This document shows, piece after piece, positions 8,327 to 17,366 of a stretch of 64,000 bases of DNA (positions within the stretch are counted from its first letter, which is position 1; each line of letters opens with the position of its first letter). Location of the stretch: NCBI GenBank assembly GCA_965226945.1, contig OZ245717.1, positions 744,001-808,000 of the forward strand, in the 5' to 3' direction. The notes under the pieces are model-generated. The model did no database searches. It had not been told where the DNA came from and saw only the letters and a program-made list of their open reading frames with translations. The translations under genes and the position numbers were made by a program. Origin of the DNA: SYLG01 sp965226945. GTDB taxonomy: Bacteria; Planctomycetota; Planctomycetia; Gemmatales; Gemmataceae.

Positions 8327-9868
8327 TTACCATCCCCTGTGTTCGACGTCCTCGCCGGCCAGGAATTTCAATGTATCAAGATAGATCTCGCAGTTCTTAC
8401 TAGTGAAGAGCTGGTCGGGAGGAAAATTTCTTAGCTCTTCTTTGCAATTATATAAACGCCAAGGTAATTCTTTCGGAAAATGCTTAAAATAAATAAAGTA
8501 GTATTTTTTCGCCAATTCCAAGTCAAAGTCAAATTTACTGTCGCGTAACCCGTCCTCTAACGCGCTAAAATATTCTTGTTCGTCAATTGGATCTAAGGTA
8601 AAGCCTTTTCCAGCATAATGAGTAATTCCGGTTGTGACAACTTTAATTCCTCTAATAGCCATCTCTAGACCGATAGTCGAGGTATAAACTATACCAAATT
8701 TTATCTTTGGTAAGATGGCGTAAGAATTCACTTTGGCATCGGAACTAATGATGAATACGTTATCAGGTAGCCGGCTTATCTGCGCTCTCACTCGGTCTTC
8801 CAGGCTTTTGGGTTGCTCGACTCTGGACTCCACCGGATGCATTCGAACGAGAAGTTGAATATTCGGATATTTTTCAAACCATCTTATTGTCTTTACCACC
8901 ATCTCCTCTATGCCAGAAAAGGTTCGATTCATTTTAAGGACGGCACTATCCCACACTAGATTAGCCGCCAAAAGGACAGCCGGTTTATCTGGATTAAACC
9001 CCAATTTTATTAAGTTAGTTTCACTTTCCTCTATTTCAGCTATTTGGTGACCGGTTTTTTTTTGCTCTCTTTGCGCAATATGGTCTTGAACGAACTGGTC
9101 TGCATGCTCAGACGATGTTTTTTCTCTAAACGCTTCCCACACCGGCGCCGTGTTCCAATAGATAGAAGGCATTCTCCAATCGGCGACCAGTCCATTTCCC
9201 AGTTCAAATGTGTCAAGTGACACACATCTTTTACCGGTCTCTCTCAAATAATGGCAAAAGGATCCCATTTCCAAAAATGCTCCATTTCCGGTCAAAAACG
9301 ATTCGAAGGAATTTTGTTTTAGAAACTGAACCAACTTGAGCAAAAAGGTAAAATTCTTATTAACCCGCAAATCAAATAGCTTCTTTTCTGAGGGTTCGCC
9401 CTCGAACTTTTCGTTTTTGAGATTGTAAAGAACATCAATCTCGGCAACGGATTTCGAGATCTTTAGCAGTTGCGCCTCCTCAAAATCCTGTTTTTCATCC
9501 CCTAGTTTAAAACGGTCAAAATTTATTAATTTAAAATTTTCAAATTTTGGAACCGGAAATTTAGATGACCATGCCGAATACGGCGCCCGGCCATATTCGA
9601 GTGGTTCTTCGTCGGTCCAAATTAAAGTAATGTCGTAGCCTAATTTACGTAGGCAAAATCCAATAATCGCCAGATAATCTATCCATTGACTATTACAACC
9701 AAAAAGCAACAATTTTTTACGCGGACTATTGATGCCAGCCGACGGTATGTTTTTATCAATTTCTTTAAATAGATCCCATCTTCCCCCGTACGGCTTAATC
9801 GAATTGTTGTATCTATTTTTAACAGTCCAAACGAGCGGTCGCAGCATGTTCTTAATACCGGCTAGCAC
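8327..9868 (-). CDS. Capsule/surface carbohydrate biosynthesis protein (Kdo-transferase-like)
   Basis: 513 residues. Resembles the surface carbohydrate biosynthesis proteins related to capsule synthesis proteins KpsC/KpsS: KLLLFGCNSQWIDYLAI, PAVLLAANLVWDSAVLK, then LLVRMHPVESR and FGIVYTSTIGLEMAIRGIKV near the C-terminus. The HP-x-E and ST-x-G-x-E motifs are the expected nucleotide-sugar binding elements of this group. The start is a GTG at 9866-9868 with GGAG 8 nt upstream. It probably transfers an acidic or nonulosonic sugar, which would fit with the pseudaminic acid genes in this locus, but that link is an inference. Confidence 0.65.
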   Translation of the reverse strand: MLAGIKNMLRPLVWTVKNRYNNSIKPYGGRWDLFKEIDKNIPSAGINSPRKKLLLFGCNSQWIDYLAIIGFCLRKLGYDITLIWTDEEPLEYGRAPYSAWSSKFPVPKFENFKLINFDRFKLGDEKQDFEEAQLLKISKSVAEIDVLYNLKNEKFEGEPSEKKLFDLRVNKNFTFLLKLVQFLKQNSFESFLTGNGAFLEMGSFCHYLRETGKRCVSLDTFELGNGLVADWRMPSIYWNTAPVWEAFREKTSSEHADQFVQDHIAQREQKKTGHQIAEIEESETNLIKLGFNPDKPAVLLAANLVWDSAVLKMNRTFSGIEEMVVKTIRWFEKYPNIQLLVRMHPVESRVEQPKSLEDRVRAQISRLPDNVFIISSDAKVNSYAILPKIKFGIVYTSTIGLEMAIRGIKVVTTGITHYAGKGFTLDPIDEQEYFSALEDGLRDSKFDFDLELAKKYYFIYFKHFPKELPWRLYNCKEELRNFPPDQLFTSKNCEIYLDTLKFLAGEDVEHRGW

Positions 9869-10076
9869 AATTTTTTCTCCGTAAAATATTCAAGTTCAAA
9901 AAGGTTAAAAAAAACGAGCTCTGACGCCATGAGTAAAAGTGGGCTTTCAAAACCTGAGAATTGACTCGTCACTGCCACGCACATAGCCTAGCCTACTGCC
10001 GCAAGGGTTCATAAAAATACTATTTTAAAAATCAAGTTTGTTGTTTTTTCCAGTTTACGCCTGCCGCGGCGCTATG

Positions 10077-11465
10077 TCAAAATTGAAAATATATGAACGA
10101 GAACCCAGATCTTGGGCATAACAATACTAAGCACATAATTAATCCGCATCCGATTCCGAGTTTAAAATCAGAGGTTTTTGAAATCAAATTTTCAAAGCCG
10201 TTTTTTTTCAAGTACTTACTTATTAAAATTATCAACAAGCTCAATAGAACAAACACCGTGACTTCGTACCTTGAAAATAACAGTGAACGATGTTCAAAAT
10301 TAAAGAGATTTACAATTGCGCGACATGCGCTACTAAAATCCGGCGCTCTAAAAAAAGACCACAGGATTGTTACAGTGGAAAACGTGAAAATTATTTTGCA
10401 GATCCGTACGGGCCATTTTTCCTCATTTTTGATTGAAAAAAGAGCCCGCTCCACTGATAGTAAGAGCCCGTGAAAGGCTCCCCAAATTATAAACTTAATA
10501 TTTGCACCGTGCCACAAGCCGCCTAAGGTCATGGTAATAAATAGGTTAAAATAAGTCCTAGTTGTCCCTTGGCGGCTGCCGCCAAGGGGAATGTACAAAT
10601 AATCTCGGAGCCATCGCGAGAGACTCATGTGCCAATTGTGCCAAAACTCTTGAATAGTTGATGACATATAGGGGTAGTTAAAGTTATGCGGAAGTGCAAT
10701 GCCGAGTGTCTTTGATACTCCCAGTGCGCAGATTGAATATGCTAAAAAATCAAAAAGAATTTGCCATGAAAAAGCAGTCAGCCCAATTAGGGCGTCTACA
10801 TAGCCAGCATTAAATAAACTATTGTAATAAGCATCCACAATTGGAGCAACCATGGTGTCTGTTAATGCGACCTTTGAAAACAAGCCGGTGCAGGTTATAA
10901 AGAGGCCTTCAAGTATGTTTCTGTAATTAAATTGTATTTTTTTTTCTATCTGCGGCAAAAACTCCGTAGCTCGGACGATCGGCCCTGAGTTTAGGTGTGG
11001 GAAATACATAATTAAAATCATATAATCCAAGTAGCTCTTCGCACAAGCTCGCGGGTCCCTATAAACATCTATCACGTAAGACAGACTGATAAAGACAGTA
11101 AAACTCAACGCTAGCGGAGTATCGCCTTGGTAAATAGATTGTTGAAAATATTGGTGGTTGATATCGAAGAACGTTTCGGCCACCCATTTGCTATATTTAA
11201 ACCAGAAAAGCCCGGCTATATTTATGAATACGGAAGACCATAGAAAAAAGCATTTAAATTTTGTTTTAACTATCAGCTTACTTAAAAAATAGTCAATCGA
11301 TCCAAGTCCAAAAATCAGCGGCAAAAACCGTAGGTCCCAAAATGAATAGAAAACGCAGGAGGCAACAAGCAGAAACCCCTTTTTTAGCACCTGATTCGTG
11401 AAAAGGTACCAACAAGACATTACAATGGCCAGAAAAAATAGGAATGTAAAAGAGTCAAAACGCAT
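10077..11465 (-). CDS. MBOAT family O-acyltransferase (AlgI-like)
   Basis: 462 residues, about ten membrane segments. Shows the AlgI/DltB-type signature: HNWHMSLSRWLRDYLYIPLGG and the catalytic histidine in LGGLWHGANIKFIIWGAFHG. These membrane proteins accept an acyl group from the cytoplasm and pass it across the inner membrane for O-acetylation of a polysaccharide. It overlaps the 3' end of the SGNH gene by 11 nt, and an MBOAT plus SGNH pair is the standard two-part O-acetylation module (AlgI with AlgJ/AlgX, PatA with PatB). About 210 nt of AT-rich non-coding sequence follow it. Confidence 0.9.
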   Translation of the reverse strand: MRFDSFTFLFFLAIVMSCWYLFTNQVLKKGFLLVASCVFYSFWDLRFLPLIFGLGSIDYFLSKLIVKTKFKCFFLWSSVFINIAGLFWFKYSKWVAETFFDINHQYFQQSIYQGDTPLALSFTVFISLSYVIDVYRDPRACAKSYLDYMILIMYFPHLNSGPIVRATEFLPQIEKKIQFNYRNILEGLFITCTGLFSKVALTDTMVAPIVDAYYNSLFNAGYVDALIGLTAFSWQILFDFLAYSICALGVSKTLGIALPHNFNYPYMSSTIQEFWHNWHMSLSRWLRDYLYIPLGGSRQGTTRTYFNLFITMTLGGLWHGANIKFIIWGAFHGLLLSVERALFSIKNEEKWPVRICKIIFTFSTVTILWSFFRAPDFSSACRAIVNLFNFEHRSLLFSRYEVTVFVLLSLLIILISKYLKKNGFENLISKTSDFKLGIGCGLIMCLVLLCPRSGFSFIYFQF

Positions 11466-12399
11466 TTTTGATGATTTCCACGAGTTCTAAGGTATATTTT
11501 GACTTTTCTCTTTTATCCAGATGCGAAAACTCGAATGGTTCTATAGATTTCAAAACTGCATTATCTAAATAATGTATTTTTAAGACATTTTTTTGTCCAA
11601 ATCCTATTTTGTCCCAGTATTTAGCTTTTGGAAACAGTCTGTCGTGAGCCTCACGATAGACCCCATTTAATGGCGTGCTGACTAAAACAACTTTGTTATT
11701 ATTCTTAGTAATCTCTTCCAGCTGCTTGTTAAGTGCCTGAACCGCCGAAATCATTTCATCATCTGATTTGATTTTCATTTCAGCGAATGCTTTCGTTAAA
11801 CTTTCTGACTTTGCTTTCCGGATGTCCTCACGATTTAATAGTAAGTAATCCGCACTTCTTTCTCTGGAAAAAAAAGTTCTTAAATACATTTGACTACGAC
11901 TTATTGTTCGCGTCAATACACCTTTGAGCGAGAGCCGATCATGAAAGCAGCAAAAATTTTCCTGTAATATGCCCCAAAAAAAAGCGTTAAAAAATTTATC
12001 CACACTAAACCGCTTATCATAGTACTCTTCGTATTCCTTAACCATTCCTTCTGCTTTTTGCGAGTTAACCGAAGACTGATCGGCGGACACTATTATAATA
12101 CTGTTTTTAATAGCAGCACAACGATTGTAGACAAACCACCATGGATCGTCGCCATCCACGGACAACTGTATCGTTTTTTTGCCCAAATTCTGCGACAGCA
12201 CTTCCAGATCTAAGCCAAGTTGCGTATGTGAGTCCCCTATAATTACAATTTGATCGCTACTTATCTTAGACCGCCAGTAACACCACAAATCAACACTGTC
12301 GGTGACAGAAGGCTCAAAACCTAATTGAATCTCTAGGGTATTTAGAACCGCGAGAGGTCCGAAGAAAGCAACTACAAAACCTGTTAAAAATTTAATCAT
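11455..12399 (-). CDS. SGNH/GDSL-type acyltransferase partner (AlgJ/AlgX-like)
   Basis: 314 residues. One N-terminal membrane anchor (FLTGFVVAFFGPLAVL) puts the rest in the periplasm. IVIIGDSHTQLGLD carries the nucleophile serine (GDSH block I), and FSHLDKREKSKY near the C-terminus has the Asp/His-type block V. The neighbouring MBOAT gene, overlapped by 11 nt, would supply the acyl group, so this protein likely completes the transfer to a sugar hydroxyl of the glycan. It could instead be a de-acylase. Length is somewhat short of AlgJ. Confidence 0.7.
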   Translation of the reverse strand: MIKFLTGFVVAFFGPLAVLNTLEIQLGFEPSVTDSVDLWCYWRSKISSDQIVIIGDSHTQLGLDLEVLSQNLGKKTIQLSVDGDDPWWFVYNRCAAIKNSIIIVSADQSSVNSQKAEGMVKEYEEYYDKRFSVDKFFNAFFWGILQENFCCFHDRLSLKGVLTRTISRSQMYLRTFFSRERSADYLLLNREDIRKAKSESLTKAFAEMKIKSDDEMISAVQALNKQLEEITKNNNKVVLVSTPLNGVYREAHDRLFPKAKYWDKIGFGQKNVLKIHYLDNAVLKSIEPFEFSHLDKREKSKYTLELVEIIKNAF

Positions 12400-12462
12400 T
12401 TTTGATCACCATTCGTAGCCTGCCTAATCATCTTTTTTTGATTTTCAAGTAATACCGCTCGT

Positions 12463-13503
12463 CTATATATGATCCCAAGTCACGGGGGTACCTTTGGTTA
12501 CGTTTTGTTTTAATCGACGCCCCAGCAGATTTGAGTAATGTTTTGGAGCAAGCCCCATCCCGGGCCTAATCCTCCGAATGTCTTCCGGCCCCACCATATG
12601 GCCGGCAGGCAGATCTTTTACAAAATAAAGCGACCGGCGAAAGATCTTATTGCTCTCTTCCGCCTTCTGGCGCGAAAAACCATTTTTGCCCAGCGCCAGC
12701 CAGGCCTCCCTTGTATCGCGGCAAAGCTGTTCCAGTTCCGAAGGCTCAAGCGAAAACTCGGAATCGGGCCCTTTGTCTTTCCGGCTCAAAGTAAAGTGCT
12801 TCTCGATCACGCACGCACCGAGGGCGATCGATGTCGTCGAAGCCAGGTTACCCATCGTATGATCGGACAGGCCAACAAGGGTTCCGAAACGACGCGCCAG
12901 TTCCGGGATCATGCGCAAATTGGATTGATCGGTTGGGGCCGGATAACTGCTGATGCAGTGCAATAAGACCAGATCCTTGCACCCTGCCTCGCGCGCCGCC
13001 GCGACCGCTTCGTCGATCTCCCCTTCGCTGCCCATTCCCGTGGACATGATGATCGGTTTGCCCGTTTGAGCCACATAGCGGATGAGCGGCAAATCGGTTA
13101 ATTCAAACGATGCAATTTTGTAGGCCGGAGTCTTCATGCTTTCGAGCAGATCGACGGCCGTTTCGTCGAAGGGTGTCGAAAACACCGTAATTCCCAGCTT
13201 GCGTGCATGATCGAACATCGCCTGATGCCAATCGTAAGGCGTTTGCGCCCATTTGTATAAATCGTAAAGTTTGAAACCGTTCCATAGACCGCCTTTGATC
13301 ATGAAATCCGGTTTGTCGCAATCAATGGTCATCGTATCCGCGGTGTAGGTCTGCAGCTTGATGGCATCGACCCCGCACTTTTTGGCGGCATCAATCGTTT
13401 CCAGGGCTCTTTGTAGCGAACCGTTGTGATTGGCCGACAATTCCGCGATGATGTAGGGCGACTGATCCGGACCTATTGCGCGATTTTCAATGGTAAAATT
13501 CAT
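12463..13503 (-). CDS. pseI: Pseudaminic acid synthase PseI
   Basis: 346 residues, standard for NeuB-family synthases. The enzyme condenses 2,4-diacetamido-2,4,6-trideoxy-altrose with phosphoenolpyruvate to give pseudaminic acid. Seen in the sequence: YIIAELSANHNGSLQRALE and AIKLQTYTADTMTI at the N-terminus (PseI-type, SANHNG), the barrel motifs FSTPFDETAVDLLE, STGMGS, LLHCISSYPA and SDHTMG, and a C-terminal antifreeze-like SAF domain from about residue 285 (RSLYFVKDLPAGH). I use the ATG at 13501-13503; a GTG one codon upstream is also possible. Base composition is clearly richer in G+C than the AT-rich non-coding stretches on either side. Confidence 0.93.
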   Translation of the reverse strand: MNFTIENRAIGPDQSPYIIAELSANHNGSLQRALETIDAAKKCGVDAIKLQTYTADTMTIDCDKPDFMIKGGLWNGFKLYDLYKWAQTPYDWHQAMFDHARKLGITVFSTPFDETAVDLLESMKTPAYKIASFELTDLPLIRYVAQTGKPIIMSTGMGSEGEIDEAVAAAREAGCKDLVLLHCISSYPAPTDQSNLRMIPELARRFGTLVGLSDHTMGNLASTTSIALGACVIEKHFTLSRKDKGPDSEFSLEPSELEQLCRDTREAWLALGKNGFSRQKAEESNKIFRRSLYFVKDLPAGHMVGPEDIRRIRPGMGLAPKHYSNLLGRRLKQNVTKGTPVTWDHI

Positions 13504-13772
13504 CACTCGGGTCTTTCAAAAGATTACAAGATGTATTAATGCGTCACGCTTTAATGGTACCGTATTTAACCCTTTGCTGATGCAAGTTTAGCAGCTATAA
13601 CGCTGGAGTTTGAATCACATTGCCAGGCTCCTTTAGAACAGCGGTACAACTAACGCTTTCGCTCTAAAAGCATTAATACGAAAGTATTTTGGCGTTAGAG
13701 TGAGGCCATATACCTAGGATTATGAAGTATTTTAAAATCTGCCAGAAACGTTTAGCTTGTTTACGAGGCGCT

Positions 13773-15338
13773 TCAATCTGTCGTCCGAAAATTCTGATAA
13801 ACAAATATGTCGTGAGAACTCGAAGACTCTATGAATCCAAGTTTCTGAAAGACTCTTTGAGATGAATGATTCGTTTTCTTCACCTCACCGAAAATCAAGG
13901 CGTCTCCCGCGAAAGTTTTCAATGCGGTAATGGCTGTATTTAATAAGTTTGTTCCTAATTTCAGCCGGCGGAAGGCGGAATCCAGGGAGTAGCCTATCCT
14001 CCAGCCTTTCTCAGTTAACTCAAATCTCACTTGGCCGATGGGAAACCCTTCTTCGGTTTGGACAATGTAGATGCGGCATTGCTCAGGATTTTGTAGCCGC
14101 TTCGAGAACCACTGATGATGCCCCTGGGGATCAATTTGCGCCGAATGAAAGGCGTTCAACCGCACCGTGGGATCGTTCGCCCAGCGCAGAAGGAGTTCTT
14201 CGTCCTCGGCTTGGGCATCGCGAGCCAAAAGCACGGTCGAAGAATTCAAAGACAATACCGAAGCGACTCTTTCGCAACCATTCCCATCCACCAGATCCAT
14301 GCATTTGCGGGACCACTCAGCAATGTCCTGCCCTGACTTCTCCAGCACATCCTTCAAAGCCGAAACGATCAAGGATTCCGTGGCGGAATCCTGATCACCA
14401 ATCCATCGCACATAGCCCTGGCGATTCAATTCGGCGGTGATGTCCTTCTGATTGGCGGCAACGGTAACCACAAGCGAGGGGAGGCCAAGACACAATCGTT
14501 CCCATGTCGTGGTCCCGCCGCCCCCGATGGCGAGATCCGCAGCAAGCATGAGAGGGGCCAGACTCGGCAAGCCGTGGTGTAGGTGAATATTGGCATGCAT
14601 CGTTGCCAGTTGCTCAATCGCTGCCCAGTTGGGGCTGCCAACATTCCCCACCACATCGACGGCGATTTCCGGTCGTTGGAGCGTCAAAAACGCCCGCAGG
14701 GTGCGGCCGGTCAGGTCGTAAAGGTCCGACCCGCCAAAGAAAATCAGTATGCGTTTGATCGGCCCACTGCGTACCCGCACATGGGGGCGCAACTCGGCAT
14801 ACTGCATTTGCAAGAGTGCAAATGCCGGGCCCAGCAAACGGGCGCAACGCTCCGGAACCCGATCGTCGTAGCGGTGGACCAGATTGGCCACCAAATTCTG
14901 GTCCAGCAGCAAATCACAGTCATGAGCCCGATCGGCAAGGTCATCGATGACCATGATCTTGCCGCAATGGGATTTCACGTCCCGTTCCCAGCGGGCGTCC
15001 AGGGCATAATGGTCCAGGACCAACCAATCGGGGGGGAACTCCGCCAACACCTTGAGGGTTTTCTCGGCATCGCTCTTCGTATCGGCCCCCAGCCAGTGGG
15101 CATGGTCCACGACCGGCGCGTCAGAAACGGGAACCGGGTTGGCTGCTGCCGCAAACGGCAAGGAAATCGCATCAAAACCTTCTTGTTTGATGCGCTCGAT
15201 CATGTTCCCTTCGTGAGCGCGGGAAACGAATCGGCAATGCGCCCCTCGGTTGCGAAGAGCCTTGGCCAGGGTGAGGCAGCGCATCACATGGCCCGTGCCA
15301 ATCTGCCGGGAGGCATCGGTCCGAAAAAGAACCTTCAT
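13773..15338 (-). CDS. PseG-PseH fusion: UDP-sugar hydrolase plus N-acetyltransferase
   Basis: 521 residues. Residues 1 to about 345 are PseG: FRTDASRQIGTGHVMRCL (the GxGH site), LVLDHYALDARWE, ILIFFGGSDLYDLTGR and GGGGTTTWERLCLGLPSLVV; this hydrolase removes UDP from UDP-2,4-diacetamido-trideoxy-altropyranose. Residues about 365 to 521 are a GNAT domain of the PseH type: LLLRWANDPTVRLNAF, IGYSLDSAFRRLKLGTNLL and the C-terminal VFQKLGFIE; it N-acetylates the 4-amino sugar. In Helicobacter and Campylobacter these are separate proteins. G+C drops from above 60% in the PseG part to about 42% in the last 200 bases of the PseH part. Its ATG is 3 nt after the stop of the preceding gene. Confidence 0.88.
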   Translation of the reverse strand: MKVLFRTDASRQIGTGHVMRCLTLAKALRNRGAHCRFVSRAHEGNMIERIKQEGFDAISLPFAAAANPVPVSDAPVVDHAHWLGADTKSDAEKTLKVLAEFPPDWLVLDHYALDARWERDVKSHCGKIMVIDDLADRAHDCDLLLDQNLVANLVHRYDDRVPERCARLLGPAFALLQMQYAELRPHVRVRSGPIKRILIFFGGSDLYDLTGRTLRAFLTLQRPEIAVDVVGNVGSPNWAAIEQLATMHANIHLHHGLPSLAPLMLAADLAIGGGGTTTWERLCLGLPSLVVTVAANQKDITAELNRQGYVRWIGDQDSATESLIVSALKDVLEKSGQDIAEWSRKCMDLVDGNGCERVASVLSLNSSTVLLARDAQAEDEELLLRWANDPTVRLNAFHSAQIDPQGHHQWFSKRLQNPEQCRIYIVQTEEGFPIGQVRFELTEKGWRIGYSLDSAFRRLKLGTNLLNTAITALKTFAGDALIFGEVKKTNHSSQRVFQKLGFIESSSSHDIFVYQNFRTTD

Positions 15339-15341
15339 GAA

Positions 15342-17366
15342 CTAGTTCAGTCTCTTGAATCCCCCATGGCAAATCGGCCCTTTGAGCAGCGCCTTGACAT
15401 CCCTGCCGTCCTCGCATTCTCGGATGAGGGCAAAGATCGGATCCAAGGCTTGGAAAAAGCCGTCCACCACCTCCGGCGTGTGTTCGGTGCTCGCATAGAC
15501 GCAATTGCTGGCAAGATATCCCTTGGCCAACATTTCCTGCGTGATGAGGGTCTTGTAGGCCAGCGCGTGATCGCTTTGGAAGGTGAAGCCAGTCAATGCG
15601 GGAAGACCCCAGTGCGAAATCGTCAGGCCGTACTTATCGGCAAGGTCCTGCCAGCCTTGCCGGATTTTCAACCCGGTCTTGGTGATGGTTTCCCAGGATT
15701 TTTCCCGCTCCATCACTTCCAAGGTTTTGAGTGCCGCGGCGGGCCCGATTCGTTCCGTCCAGAAGGTGCTGCTAATAAACGTAGACTGGGCCGCTTCCAT
15801 GATTTCTCGGCGCCCGATCGTGGCCGTAATGGCATATCCATTTCCGAGAGCCTTGCCAAACATCGCCATGTCGGGGTTAACCCCGTATTTCTTATGCAAG
15901 CCGCCAAATGTCTCGCGAAAACCGGAGGTGCACTCGTCGAAAATCAACACAATTCCTTTTTGAGTGGCCAATTTCCTCACATTTTGCAGGAAATCGTTTT
16001 CCGGCCCTCGGTTCCTGGAAACTTCCATCTTGATGACGCCGATATCGCGGGCGGCGACTAGAGCTTCCAATTCCTCATAATTATTATAGGAGAATGGAAA
16101 CACCGTATCTTTCAAGTTGCGCGGAACGCCCGTTGGGCTAAGGCCGGGCAGAAGATGCCCGTCCAGACCCTTGTCGTCGCCCAGATTGGTACTCAGGTAC
16201 CAGTCATGCCAGCCATGGTACCCGCAGATCGCCACCTTGTCTTTGCCGCTGGCGGCCCGGGCAATGCGAATGGCGATGGCATTGGCTTCCCCGCCGGAAC
16301 GAGCCAGGCGAACCATGTCGGCCCAGGGATGAATCTCGATGAGCTTTTCCGCGAGGTAGACCTCCTCCGGGCAATTCAGGGTGGCCATGTTCCCCGAATC
16401 GACCGTTTTTCTGACCGCATCGTCCACTTCGGGATGGCCGTATCCGAGGATGTTGGTGCCGATCCCCATGATGCACATGTCGATGAGTTCGCGCCCATCG
16501 AGGTCCCAAACCCGGCAGCCCTTGGCCTTGCTGAAATAAGCTGGCCATTGATCAGGAAGAAACATCTCCGCCCGCTTGGACAGGAGCATGCTGCCCCCCG
16601 GGATCACCCGCTTGGCGCGCTTCCAGAGCTTTTGGCCGGTTCCCAATTGGGCCCCTTCATTTCTTTTGATATTTTTATTCAATGCAAAAAGCTCCGGCTT
16701 ATTTTTGGACAATGCCAAAATGTCTTTCCATGAAAAATCAATACTCGGTGAAAACCAGTCCATTACTGCACGAACCACTTCTAGGTCCATTGGCTCGTCA
16801 ACGGTCCAGCGGAGATCTGAATAATCTTCTTCAATCCGATATTCGCCTTTCCGTAATTGCTCATTCCTCCTCATGAAAGGAGTAACATGCTCCCTATCGT
16901 ACGGCGCCGTTGCGTTATAATAAGCATTTTCTAATGCGGAAAAGGTGAACACCTCAGTATCGAGTCCATCGGGAAAGCAGTAACTTGCAGTACAGTAATA
17001 ATCCATGTCGTCGGCAATTGCGCCATTTATGACTTGGTCAACCAATTCACCATCAATAAATGGACAATCTCCGGTCAGACGCACAATATAGTCTGATTTA
17101 ACTAGGCTTGCTGCTCCGTAGTACCTTTCAAGCACGTCAACTTCACTGCCACGATAAACCTCAATCCCCAATTGAGCCATACAAGCCTCAAGAGGGTCAT
17201 TATTACTTTCTACGGACGTAGCTAAAATAATTTTATTAATATTTTTTGTACGCCTTAAACGATTTATCATTATTTCGATTAGGGGAGTACCAGCAACCTT
17301 CTGCAGTACCTTTCCTGGAAATCGGGTCGATCCCATCCTTGCCTGAATCACCGCAATCACATTCAT
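15342..17366 (-). CDS. SpsF/PseF-type cytidylyltransferase fused to class III aminotransferase (GSA-aminomutase-like)
   Basis: 674 residues from the ATG at 17364-17366, whose bases overlap the stop of the aldo/keto reductase gene (ATGA); an in-frame ATG 12 nt earlier is possible. Residues 1 to about 235: VIAVIQARMGSTRFPGKVL, RLTGDCPFIDGELVD and DLRWTVDEPMDLE, a CMP-sugar type nucleotidyltransferase that would activate pseudaminic acid (PseF role). Residues about 245 to 674: a PLP enzyme of the glutamate-1-semialdehyde aminomutase group, with IPGGSMLLSKRAE, FDECTSGFRE and the Schiff-base lysine in MFGKALGNG (near residue 504). The aminotransferase role is unknown here. A sharp G+C change lies at the domain junction near 16660. 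Confidence 0.82.
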   Translation of the reverse strand: MNVIAVIQARMGSTRFPGKVLQKVAGTPLIEIMINRLRRTKNINKIILATSVESNNDPLEACMAQLGIEVYRGSEVDVLERYYGAASLVKSDYIVRLTGDCPFIDGELVDQVINGAIADDMDYYCTASYCFPDGLDTEVFTFSALENAYYNATAPYDREHVTPFMRRNEQLRKGEYRIEEDYSDLRWTVDEPMDLEVVRAVMDWFSPSIDFSWKDILALSKNKPELFALNKNIKRNEGAQLGTGQKLWKRAKRVIPGGSMLLSKRAEMFLPDQWPAYFSKAKGCRVWDLDGRELIDMCIMGIGTNILGYGHPEVDDAVRKTVDSGNMATLNCPEEVYLAEKLIEIHPWADMVRLARSGGEANAIAIRIARAASGKDKVAICGYHGWHDWYLSTNLGDDKGLDGHLLPGLSPTGVPRNLKDTVFPFSYNNYEELEALVAARDIGVIKMEVSRNRGPENDFLQNVRKLATQKGIVLIFDECTSGFRETFGGLHKKYGVNPDMAMFGKALGNGYAITATIGRREIMEAAQSTFISSTFWTERIGPAAALKTLEVMEREKSWETITKTGLKIRQGWQDLADKYGLTISHWGLPALTGFTFQSDHALAYKTLITQEMLAKGYLASNCVYASTEHTPEVVDGFFQALDPIFALIRECEDGRDVKALLKGPICHGGFKRLN

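Noticed and set aside
14583..16061. 492-codon plus-strand frame across two pse genes
   Set aside because: Antisense to the PseG and aminotransferase coding sequence, spans the junction between two real genes, and its sequence shows no domain. It results from high G+C at third positions.
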